Positions 1 through 8,036 of a DNA stretch of 20,307 nucleotides are shown piece by piece. Each line of letters opens with the position of its first letter. Within the stretch, counting starts at the first letter, position 1. Source of the stretch: Terana coerulea (lineage: Eukaryota; Basidiomycota; Agaricomycetes; Polyporales; Phanerochaetaceae); the NCBI GenBank assembly GCA_024811115.1, contig JAKOGH010000524.1, positions 1 through 20,307 of the forward strand. Reading direction: 5' to 3'. Both the position numbers and the translations under genes were made by a program. Below the pieces are notes generated by a model. The model worked only from the letters and a program-made list of their open reading frames with translations, searched no databases and was not told the origin of the DNA.

Positions 1-1831
1 GCGCCGTGGTGGAAATGTGCGCCCTCATTGCTTCTTGCCGATTCATCTTGTCCACCGAGGCAGCTCTTCGCCAGTGGCCGGTGACATCCTTCTTCCGCAC
101 GGTGAAGCAAGCAATGCCGAGGTAGTTCGTGATGTCGTTGATGACCAGCGTGCAGAACCGCGCGTAGGAGATGAACGAGATCCCGAGAGTAACGAAGACA
201 ACAACCCCGATGTTATGGTATGTATGCTGGATTAGAGGTGGGCTATCGTAAGGATTAGCGTGGCTCGAAAACGTGTGATAGCGGCTAACGTACCGGCCGA
301 TGAGTCGAGGCAGGTTCGCGTCAATCGCACCCAGCAGGCTCCATATCCACATCGCGTCGCCCCAGGGGAAGGGCTGCTTAGTGACATGGGCAAGGATCAT
401 CCGTCCGACTTGGTGCGCAAACTGCAGGCCCCAGGCGCACAGGAACGGCACGAACAGCGGGGAGTTGATGATAGCGGAGTCGTTGAATGACGGCGACCAG
501 AGCCATAAGACCTGAATGGCGGCCGTGGCGGGAAGGGCAAAAGGTACCACAGAGGTTCAAGCGGGCTCTTTCGGCTATCCAGTCTTGCTTTCACGACGTT
601 TATGTAGCTATAAAGGGGATTTAGCGGGTACGGCATGTCCGAGTTTAGGCAGGCGTACCTGCTGACAATGTTGAAAGCCAGCCCGACGGCTCCAACTGCC
701 ATGAACGCTTCATTCAAGCCCCTGTTGGGCACGTACTTGGCAATCTGTGGGACTTGATCTAAGCCAAGGAAAGTCAAGGTCGGCGTGTCCCAGAACGCTG
801 TGCCTGCAGGTGACTTCAGATGCGGCCGTAAGATCATACGTGTCCAGACACGAACCGTACAGCCCGGTAATCACGAAGATTGCCACGATCATGAGGATTC
901 CTCCACAGGCCCGGAAAACACGCCAAGGTAAAGCTGACCTAGATTCCAGGTCAATCGTTTGCATGCAGAGCGAACCCCGTGACGGTAGCTTACCAGTGTA
1001 GTACTCTTCCCAAGTCGTCAAATAGAAGTTCGCCAAAGTCGCGATTTGAGATGACACCGTCCACCACGACCGGCCCAAGTTCAACGCACGGCAACATAAG
1101 ATGACTTCAAGCTTCGCAGGTCGGGTCCGTGGTCAGCCTCCCGTGGATACGGCGAGAAACGCGCGTCTTACAGTCGTGTTCAAAGCATCACATCCTAGAA
1201 CAATAGATATTAGATGAGTGCAACAGAATACTGAATACAGCGCGCACCATGGTCGAACATTTCACCCAGCGGTCCTGCCATGCCTGTCCTCCGTGCCTGC
1301 TTGCTACACGCAGAATGCATTGAGCTTGCGTAAATTCTCGTTTTTGGAGGCCACGTACCCGTCTATTGCGTCAAAGCTTTGGTAGATGAAGAGCCCCGCT
1401 GCCCACCTAGTGTTATCTCAGCCCTATCCACCCGCTTTGTGCTGACGCAGTCACGTACGTGAAATACACCCATTGTGGGGGCCCTGACGCGCCTTCTTTG
1501 TCCGTCAAGTACGCCGGATCGTAGTACAGCAGTTGCGCGAAGTTGATGAGGACCATGCACAGTCCTGACAGCGTGATCTGGACGCGGACTTCAGCCTCTC
1601 CAGTGCATACGAGCCGAATAGAGACTCACCACGTTCGGAGCCACCGACTTTGGCCACAGTGTGACGAGCCAGTTCCAGAACGGGTTCAGAACGTGTCTTG
1701 AGAGCAGTGACCTTCATGGCCGTCACGGTCAGTACCGCGAAAAAGCCGTGATGAAGGAGTACTCGCTTGTCGACACCCTTGTACGCATATTTTCGAAGAT
1801 TTTCGAGAGCGGCGGGGGACACGTAGCCCAT
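1..1831 (-). CDS. CPT1: Choline/ethanolamine phosphotransferase (CDP-alcohol phosphatidyltransferase), 3' end cut by window edge, two frame breaks
   Basis: Transfers phosphocholine or phosphoethanolamine from the CDP-alcohol to diacylglycerol, the last step of the Kennedy pathway, in ER/Golgi membranes (family knowledge). The start is ATG at 1831-1829 (MGYVSPAALENLRKYAYKGV). Exons read 1831-1767, 1711-1630, 1577-1459, 1406-1359, 1303-1248, 1194-1172, 1111-994, 938-856, 803-659, 607-294 and 242 to the edge. The catalytic motif DGx2ARx8Gx3Dx3D is complete (DGKQAR...GEMFDHGCD), assembled across introns 4 and 5. Other family hallmarks are YLTTWEEYYTG, AFWDTPTLTFLG, LGAIDANLPRLIGR and ITNYLGIACFTVRKKD. 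Intron 1 has a GC donor (gcgagt), because only that junction gives K-S-L-L-S-R in frame. Exon 8 lacks one base near 898-901 (VE then GILMIV) and exon 10 lacks one near 530-536 (PFP then TAAIQVLW). These are either consensus errors or real mutations. No stop is reached by base 1 at about residue 432, so the end lies just outside. CPT1 and EPT1 specificity cannot be told apart. Confidence 0.9.
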
Positions 1832-2021
1832 TGTAGAGGTATAACGCGAGTTCAAGACCAGCTGTGTCGTGGAACAGGGGCCCCTGAGGGTAGAAGCGGG
1901 ATGGACGACAGTGGCAGGAAGGCTGGAGGCAGAGTGCCAGAAGCGCCCAAAGTGAGCACCCGCGAGTTGACCGAAAAGGGTTATTGCTCTCGACCATGAC
2001 CGCTCTCGAGCACCATTCAAT

Positions 2022-2044
2022 GTCCCCCTCGGGGTGACATACGA

Positions 2045-2075
<31 letters not shown>

Positions 2076-2149
2076 GGCCCCTGCACAAGGATGACACGCT
2101 TTCCCGGAGTGGTAGACCTACGGGTCTCAATATTTATTGCCCTTTTTTT
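2022..2149 (+). ncRNA. U6: U6 spliceosomal snRNA gene
   Basis: The near-invariant U6 core is present: the ACAGAG box in GATACAGAGAAGATTAGCAT (2056-2075), followed by GGCCCCTGCACAAGGATGAC with the AGC triad region and internal stem-loop. The 5' end folds as a short hairpin, GUC-CCC-(CUCG)-GGG-U-GAC, at about 2022-2038, as in other basidiomycete U6 RNAs. Downstream of ACACGC the tail is longer than in animal U6. It holds a hairpin AGACC-UACG-GGUCU (about 2114-2127), and then T7 at 2143-2149 acts as a Pol III stop. The mature 3' end is not certain; it may lie near 2130-2149. No convincing TATA box or downstream B box was seen. The gene is divergent from CPT1, about 190 bp from its start codon. 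Confidence 0.93.
2143..2149 (+). terminator. Pol III oligo-T terminator of U6
   Basis: A run of seven T on the coding strand follows the U6 3' hairpin. This is the normal RNA polymerase III stop signal. Confidence 0.8.
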
Positions 2150-2751
2150 CTGCAACAATTCCATTGTCGCTCCACCTAATACCGTGAAGCATCTCTGCTC
2201 AGCATTTCGGCGGAGCCGATGATACTAGACTTGACTGATGCCGATAATGGCTATCAGGATTTCGTCTCCATCCGCCATACTCCGAACACGCCATGTAAGG
2301 CATCTGCTGTGAGCGCCGCTGTCGTGGTGGCACTCAGTCTCAGATGTCTGGCTAGTAAGTTTACATGCTTCTCCGCCAATCGCACTTCAACAGCCTTGCA
2401 GCAACCTTAACGATGATGTTTTAGATCTCGTGCAACCGACGGGCAGCCCGGCAGAATCAGTTACATCAGGGGACAGCCTGTTGGCCCATGGCCGGGCGCC
2501 GTCCGCCTCATGATGTGCGTAGTAGATCCCTCAAAGATCCCTGCTTCCCACCTCACTGCAAGTCTATCCATCAGGCAAACGGAAAGGCATCGCAAAGCCC
2601 CCGCATCACCAGCTGTGCTGTGAGACCAGGCTTCTATCCCTGGTCGCAGATTAATCTTACAGACCTTGCCCGATCACGGCGGCGACCTGCATCCTTATAA
2701 CCTGCCAGCACCAGCTGAGACAGCAATGCTAAGTAAGGACCGGTTCCTGAA
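2150..2751. other. Intergenic stretch without a recognisable gene
   Basis: This lies between the U6 terminator and the start of DUF6533-like copy A. Short open frames occur, but none has a family pattern or splice structure that could be recognised. It presumably contains the promoter of copy A; no clear TATA box was found. Confidence 0.5.
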
Positions 2752-4314
2752 ATGCCTCTCGCCGCCGCGCCCGGGTTGGCACTCTCATATGTCGATGCTT
2801 GTGAGTACTTCTGCCAATTGAACCGCCGCCGAGCGTGACTGGTGTTTGTCAGTGACTGTTGGTAAACGGTCAAGAGCCGCCGCGATTGGTCTGCTATTCT
2901 ATGATCATAGTACGTGCGCACGAGCCTTCGCTTAGTTAGCATACTCACGGGTCCCAGTGCTTTGTCTTGACCGTGAGGTATGAGCTCGTCGCAGTGTCCG
3001 TCGCATGGGAGGTCATCGACCATCATAGGTTCACCTCATGTGGATGCAAGACAAAAGACGGCCAGCCTTCTGGCTATATATCCTGGTGCGCTCTACACAT
3101 TCGTTCCCTGAGCGTTAGCAGCGCTCATACTGCACACAGAACAGATTTATTCCCCTTGGCTACTACATCTTTGACACCAGTGAGCAACGCAGTCGCCGTC
3201 CGCATGATTGTTCACTCACCCGGTAACACGAAGTACCAATAACACCCGCCGCGCACACGTCTTCCGTGGTCAGTATCAGCCTTCATGGAGAACTTGGATT
3301 CCCTAACTGAAGTTTCATCCACAGATGTAAGTTGTTCAATCGACAGACCGACCAGGCTTAACCAAGACAATCTGTAGCTGCGCAATATACCTGGCTTGCG
3401 ACGGCATTGTCACCACCCTGGCCACCCTTTCAGTTCAAGGTGCGCAAGGGGCCCTATCCCCACAGACGATGCTGACCGACGAGAGTAGTCATCCTGCAGC
3501 TCAGGGTACGCCAGCCTCGACCTTGAGCATGAGACAAGTCAGCTGAATGAGCGACGCAGATATACGCCTTGTTCGAGCGCAACCGGAAGATTCTGATATT
3601 CCTTCTCGTGTTTTGCGTAGCTGAGGCGGTTACGATGGGTGTGCTGATCATACTCACTGTAACCCACCTGGAAGGTACGCCGCTCTCGATTCAGTCGCGC
3701 TCCACAACCTCGCTTACTTTCGTTCAAACCATCCGCAGGCCTCCCTATCCTGTCCTCAAGCGACGGGTGCGCCTACCAAGGCTTCTTGAACCTATCGTCC
3801 CTGTTCTGGATACCCGCTCTGGTTTACGAGCCCATCCTCTTCCTCCTAGTAGCGATGAAGGCGTGGGGACCAAGCAGCACGCTGGGACACGTGCCGCTCG
3901 TCAAACGGGTCGCACGCGACAGCTTGCTGTATTTCACCGTGTATGTGCTCCATTCCCAGACGGCGCCACGAGCTGACGGCGTTGAACAGAGTGTTCGTCG
4001 AGCTCCTCGCGAGCACGATAATCTGGGCGCGCGCGCCGCAGTATATCAACGTCATCAATCCGTGAGTCTATTCTTCAATTTTCTGTAAAGCTTCACAAGC
4101 TGAAATATACCCCTGGGCTAGGTGGTCCGCCGCGCTGCCGTCGTTGTTGGGCTGCCGGCTCATGCTCAGCATGCGCGAAGCCGTGCACCGGAGGGGCAGC
4201 CCCGACTCATACATCGTCGAGACCCTGTCCGACCCAGACGCGCCTTCGCCCGTGGCGCAAAGCTCGGGCGAAGAGGCTCCTGCGGACCGCCCTGACTTCG
4301 CCGTCCGACCCTAA
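2752..4314 (+). CDS. DUF6533-like multi-pass membrane protein, copy A
   Basis: Function is unknown. The family is a large group of integral membrane proteins in Agaricomycetes. The exon model is 2752-2800, 2853-2909, 2958-2977, 3029-3085, 3140-3179, 3234-3268, 3325-3326 (2 nt), 3378-3439, 3489-3505, 3560-3674, 3739-3940, 3990-4061 and 4122-4314. It sums to 921 nt, or 306 residues plus stop, with no internal stop. The N-terminal block LLFYDHMLCLDREVHLMW, then RPAFWLYILNRFIPLGYYIF, is the DUF6533 signature (YDHxLxLxxEVxxxW ... NRxLPL). About six hydrophobic segments follow, including VTTLATLSVQVILQLRIYAL, ILIFLLVFCVAEAVTMGVLI, LSSLFWIPALVYEPILFLLV and FVELLASTIIWA. The cytosolic-type tail begins WSAALPSLLGCRLMLSMREA and ends acidic and Pro-rich. 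Copy A lacks the intron after D-G-I-V that B, C and D have. The 2-nt exon is needed for frame in this model. The start is supported by alignment with the other copies. Confidence 0.82.
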
Positions 4315-4766
4315 AATTCATCCGCTCCTTCGTACTGTACCGCGATCACCTATTTCAAGCTGTATCTGTAGCAAGTACTTAAGGTTCTATTAATTGTTTG
4401 TCGAGTTGTCTCCCTCGTATGGTGGTGCATGTCTTCAATCCCGGAGCTCTAGAGATCAGCTTTGCCTCGCATCAATTGGTCCTGTGAGATCCACCGGCGC
4501 TGTTCAGCTCATTTCAGCGCGCAGAGAACTCCTCCCGTGGGACTGAACAGCAAGCGAATGTGAAGCGGCACAATAAGGTATTGGCGAGTCATGAGTTTCA
4601 TTACATTGAGAGGATGAACTACAGGACCAGAATGCGATGGATGTATGAATTACGGCGAAGGACAAAAACACGGATTATTGTATCGGTATGCGGAATGCGG
4701 GGGTAACGTTGATATGCTGGGTGTCCGGGAAAGTGTCGTGTGGGGAGGCGCATGCCGCCGTCGACG
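4315..4766. other. Intergenic stretch between convergent genes
   Basis: This is the 3' flank of copy A and of the minus-strand F-box pseudogene. It is AT-richer than the neighbouring coding DNA (for example around 4370-4400). No gene, RNA or clear repeat was seen. Confidence 0.5.
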
Positions 4767-5513
4767 TCAGGGCGAGATGTTTCGGCATGATCTCCAGAGG
4801 ACACGGATGGTAAGGGAGCGCAGAGCCGAGCAGGAGCGTGGCATAGAGACGTCTGGGCAATGTGGGCGGTTGCGATATGAGTAGACAGTTAACGTGGGGG
4901 ATGTCCCATACCGATCGAAGTGGCCTGAAGACGTCCAACTCCAGGTGCTCGAGACGTGACTTTGTATCCTCAAGGAACTTGCCCACATGTCGGCGTGAGG
5001 ACGAGAGACTTTAGCGCAGGCAATGTCGGCAGCGATATCAAGGAGTCCACAATGTCTTGGCTCAACAAGGAGATGGCCCACCTGGCGACCAGTTTGTGTG
5101 GTTTCAGGTATGGGGAGGCTACATGAGGGGCACGAGGAGGTCATTGAAGTCCCCCAGGTTGGCCAGCCAGAGATGGCCGAGTTCGCTAAACAAGCTCAAA
5201 AGATCGATCCATCGCTGGGGCAGTAGACACCCGTGCTGATCATTTCTGGCATCAAGTTGGGCAGCGACTTCAGGGCTCTCCGCGCGACCGCGCGTCTGGC
5301 GTCGGCTGGGCGTGCAGCATCACCATGAGCTCCGTTTGGGTGTTGAATTTGCAAGAAATAGAGTGATTTGTAGGAGAATAGTCCAGGTAGAACGATGTGG
5401 CGAAACAGGCAGGACACGAAGGAGGACGACGCGAGGTCTGTCTTGGGATAGCAAAAGTCGTGTAGTATGTGTCCCCACAGCTCGCCAGGAAGAGAGAGCT
5501 TTAGACCTGTCAT
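4767..5513 (-). pseudogene. Decayed F-box/leucine-rich protein gene
   Basis: The minus-strand ATG at 5513 opens LKLSLPGELWGHILHDFCY, a fungal F-box-like start (LPxELWxxIL), followed by a conserved run of Ser/Cys/Leu to about residue 53 (FSYKSLYF). Further down, leucine-rich segments appear in different frames: LLSLFSELGHLWLANLGDFN (about 5210-5125), SLISLPTLPALKSLVLTP (about 5045-4995), GKFLEDTKSRLEHLELDVF (about 4986-4925) and, after a plausible intron, ALRSLTIRVLWRSC, ending at 4767. The frame changes at least three times and in-frame TAG/TGA codons separate the parts. The gene is therefore read as broken. Known F-box proteins recruit substrates to SCF ubiquitin ligases. The coding remnant is also much shorter than the usual 400-600 residues of this fungal family. 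Confidence 0.65.
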
Positions 5514-5613
5514 AGTTTCGAAAGTTTCCTGCCGAGCTGAGTGACTCTTTCAGTAGCGTCGCGCTATCGTGAGGATGTGAGTCTGGAACAAGTAGGCTCG
5601 TTCCCTGCCGCTA

Positions 5614-5750
5614 CGGGCCACCGGACCGGAGGGGGCTGCGGGTCACCGAAGCGGCTGGGATATTCCGTCGCCATAACATGCACCCCCCTTTAGCGCCCGC
5701 CAAGAGTGCAGATGCGTCGGACTTAGCGAAATCGCGCGAAGGGCTCTCAG
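5614..5750 (+). repeat. Left long inverted repeat of composite element
   Basis: This pairs with 7593-7731 in opposite orientation. The core 5677-5737 begins CATGCACCCCCC and ends TTAGCGAAATCGCGCG. It matches the reverse complement of 7606-7667 with three substitutions and one single-base indel. Weaker similarity extends outward (CTGGGATATTCC against CTGGGATATCCC, CGGGCC, CGGACC) and inward (GCTCTCAG). Confidence 0.85.
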
Positions 5751-5838
5751 ACACGAAATCCAGTACCTATCCAGCGCAACCCTCCGGAAACCAAAATAAA
5801 CATCATAGATCACTTGTACAACATTATAAAAGCCATTT

Positions 5839-6499
5839 CTACCAGTATTTGTACAGCTCTGCAGGATATTGATATGGGAATGGCTGATTTTGGGGCTGCG
5901 GGACGGACGCAGAGGCGAGTTCTGGTGCAGGTGGCAGAGAACTTGAGGGCTGTGGTGCGTAGAATGAGGCCTGTTGTGTGGAATGATGGGACATAGAGTA
6001 CGTGGGACTGTGGGCTGGCATTGGATGGTGATAGACGGCCGAGTGTGCGCTTGGACAATAAGGGGAAAGCCCGGGAGTGGCAGGACGGGTGTTAAGACTG
6101 TACTCGTTGCCCGGAAAGGGTGTACTCTAGATATACAAAGAGTCAGTCATGTATAGCGGAGAGTAGGGCAGTACTCACAGAGAGGAGATCATGGCGGCTC
6201 CCTTGCTCAGTAGGTGGGAACGCGCTACTACCGTAATTCTCGTAATTCTCGGGCCCGGTGACGTTCATGCTGTACGTATTGAACGCGCGGCTAGGCAGAG
6301 CATTCCCGTGGCCTGTCCAACCCGCGTAACCGTGAGTCGAATCGAACGAAGGCGAAGGAGGTGGCGGTGCAAATCCACGCGTAGACGATGTCCTTGAAGA
6401 GGAAGCCACCGGCCTTGGTGCAGGTGGCGCCATTGTCCACATACCGGTAGTGGAGTGATGGTCTTGCGACGATGTGTAGCGTTGGTCGTCACTTGCCAT
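5839..6499 (-). CDS. Pro/Ser-rich low-complexity hypothetical protein inside the inverted-repeat element
   Basis: There are two exons, 6499-6179 and 6126-5839, joined by a clean intron (gtgagt at 6178, tctag at 6127) in phase 0. The product is about 202 residues, rich in Ser, Pro, His, Tyr and Gln. Segments include MAPPAPRPVASSSRTSSTRG, GFAPPPPSPSFDSTHGY, FPGNEYSLNTRPATPGL and ASVPQPQNQPFPYQYP, and it ends in LYKYW before a stop. There is no recognisable domain, signal peptide or membrane segment; it is probably disordered. The ATG at 6499 is directly preceded by a possible acceptor (cttcgcag), so it may be an internal exon whose 5' part is the interrupted segment at 6902-7563. Its place inside the element suggests gene capture or an element-encoded accessory protein. 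Function unknown. Confidence 0.5.
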
Positions 6500-6594
6500 C
6501 TGCGAAGTGGAGAGGGCAAGAGGCGGCGCGGGAGCTGTGTTGGACGTCGCTAGACTCGAACGTGCACCAGGCAGTATAGTGCATCAGCAAAGTT

Positions 6595-6925
6595 GCATTG
6601 GCGCTGAGCGGTACTGACAGGTACTGATGAAGCCATCTCAGCGCGCTTCAGTCCCTTCAGTGCCATCAGCGCCCGCCAGTCTCAGTAGTCGTTTTGAGCG
6701 CTCTCAGACGTTTTTGACCCTCTTGCATCCGACTCTTGCAGCAAAGCTTCGGTGAGTAAACCATCATCATTCACATCCAGCATAGTTTATGAAACATGAG
6801 GAACTAAGAAAATACAAAATCTAGTAAAAGTCCGGCTTCAGCAGGGCTCGAACTTCGGTTCCAAACCGTTCGTCAGTGCTCTCAGTGCTCGTCAGCGCTC
6901 ATCAGTCGTCAGCGCTTGTACGTTT
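6595..6925. repeat. Degenerate TCAG(Y)GCT-type repeat blocks, possibly ends of a nested element
   Basis: Near 6600-6715 the motif CTGA/TCAG followed by GCGC, TGCC or GCTC recurs many times at about 8-12 bp spacing. It returns as a tight array at 6871-6918 (TCAGTGCTCTCAGTGCTCG, then TCAGCGCTCATCAGTCG). Between the blocks the minus strand has a B-box-like sequence, GTTCGAGCCC, near 6843-6860. This could be a subterminal-repeat transposon or a tRNA-derived SINE relic. On the minus strand it sits where an intron of the Pro/Ser-rich gene would be. Confidence 0.45.
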
Positions 6926-7164
6926 TGCTGATGTGGAGGTGGTCGAGATTGAGCGAACACTGCGGCCCGTACTGAGACTCGGTGTCGACCGTCTGCCAGT
7001 ATTCTCCATAGAAGCTGCTGGTTGTGCGTATGATGGTACAATGGGGCGAGTACGCGGACGTTGAGATGGGACAACTGGCGCGTAACGCGCCATGCTGGCA
7101 TGGGATAGCACCAGCTGCTGCTGCCTTGCTTGTGACATTGTGGGTGAAAGGGAAGGCGTTGCGT

Positions 7165-7172
7165 GTGGTAGA
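7165..7172. repeat. Left target-site duplication of the MITE
   Basis: GTGGTAGA, identical to 7530-7537. Confidence 0.88.
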
Positions 7173-7529
7173 TAGTGATAGGCAGGGGTTTGCAAACCCT
7201 TGGAGGGTTAAGGGTAAGGGTACAAAGGGTAAGGGTAAGGGTTGGGAAAAGTTAACCCTTGTCTGGCAGGGGTTTGCATTCAAATAGCAGATGTGTTGGT
7301 GGATAGAGCTGCAAGTGTTGTGAGTGCTTTCTATATCAATGCAAACTACTCAAATAGAAGGCTGACATTATGATTGAATGAAAAAGCACTCAAAGCACCA
7401 TTTTCTGCCCATTTTGGCAAGGGTTTGAAGGGTAACCCCAACCCTTACCCTTCATGAGGGTAAGGGTTTTGAAGGGTAAGGGTAAGGGTTAGCCTCTAAG
7501 CATGGAGGGTTTACCCTTGCCAATCACTA
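7173..7529. mobile_element. Nested hAT-like MITE with 8-bp target-site duplication
   Basis: This 357-bp element is flanked by the identical direct repeat GTGGTAGA at 7165-7172 and 7530-7537. Its ends are inverted: TAGTGATAGGCAGGGGT on the left, and on the right (reverse complement) TAGTGATTGGCAAGGGT. An 8-bp duplication with TAGNG-type termini is the hallmark of the hAT superfamily. The interior has no coding capacity. It contains many GGGTAA-type units near both ends and an almost palindromic hairpin at 7440-7468. Confidence 0.88.
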
Positions 7530-7537
7530 GTGGTAGA
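7530..7537. repeat. Right target-site duplication of the MITE
   Basis: GTGGTAGA, identical to 7165-7172. Confidence 0.88.
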
Positions 7538-7592
7538 ATGGGAATAGATGCTTGGGACTGAAGCTAGGAGACGGGCTTGCTCTATCTACTGA

Positions 7593-7731
7593 CTGAGAGC
7601 AGAACGCGCGATTTCGCTAAGTCCAACGCATCTGCAGTCTTGGCTGGCGCTAAAAGGGGGGTGCATGGTTTGGGGCCCGGGATATCCCAGTCCGTTCGCG
7701 AAGCTCACGTCTTCCGAGGTCCGCCGGCCCG
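7593..7731 (-). repeat. Right long inverted repeat of composite element
   Basis: Reverse-complement partner of 5614-5750. The core 7606-7667 ends in GGGGGGTGCATG. Confidence 0.85.
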
Positions 7732-8036
7732 GACCTTCCCGTTCTGAGGAACCAAGGACCAGTGAATTTCAGCGAACGGTACAGGTAAGCGAGTCTATGG
7801 AACAAGATGCCCACGCAGCGACCGAGCTTTCAATTTTCAAATCACCCAAAAACCACCTCGCGCTTACACAGGCGTCTACATCACGTGGCGTTGGACTGCC
7901 AGTGTGCCACGCCCTTCTCCTTGCGCAACCATCCAAATATCATATCTCACTCTCATACAGTATCGAACCTTTACATTAGCCAAGATGTAGCTTAACAGCA
8001 GACCTACGATGCCCTATTACCCCGCCCCAACAGGAA
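7732..8036. other. Intergenic stretch without a recognisable gene
   Basis: Between the outer inverted repeat and the possible LTR. Short overlapping open frames are present in two plus frames, without family features. Nothing could be assigned. Confidence 0.5.

Larger units (their letters stand above)
6902..7563 (-). pseudogene. Pro/Ser-rich exon split by the nested MITE
   Basis: From 7164 down to about 6923 the minus strand reads a low-complexity protein (SPTMSQARQQQLV, VVPSQRPRTRPIVPSYAQP, SVRSISTTSTSAKR) resembling the protein at 5839-6499. The MITE interrupts this frame at 7165-7537. Mentally removing the MITE and one copy of the 8-bp duplication lets the frame run on upstream through QSQASIPIL to a possible acceptor (ctcctag) at 7564. 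The downstream end may splice at GTACAAG near 6922 towards the exon starting at 6499. The insertion adds stops, so the gene is probably inactive. Confidence is moderate that this was coding and low that the two segments form one gene. Confidence 0.45.
5614..7731. mobile_element. Composite element with ~137-bp terminal inverted repeats carrying a Pro/Ser-rich gene
   Basis: The two long inverted repeats enclose about 1.85 kb containing a minus-strand coding region, a TCAG-rich repeat stretch and a nested MITE. Long inverted repeats around host-like coding sequence resemble non-autonomous Mutator-like or other DNA transposons, but no transposase is visible. No target-site duplication was found at the outer edges, so superfamily and exact ends are open. 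Alternatives are a fold-back element or two independently inserted repeats in opposite orientation. Confidence 0.6.

Noticed and set aside
6836..6885. tRNA gene on the minus strand suggested by GTTCGAGCCC
   Set aside because: The T-stem arms do not pair and no anticodon arm or A box could be placed. At most it is a tRNA-derived repeat fragment.
6871..6920. CRISPR-like short repeat array
   Set aside because: The motif is degenerate with no constant-length spacers, and the genome is eukaryotic.
7200..7495. True internal telomere repeat tract
   Set aside because: The unit is GGGTAA rather than GGGTTA, the units are broken up, and they lie inside a MITE with clear ends and target duplication.
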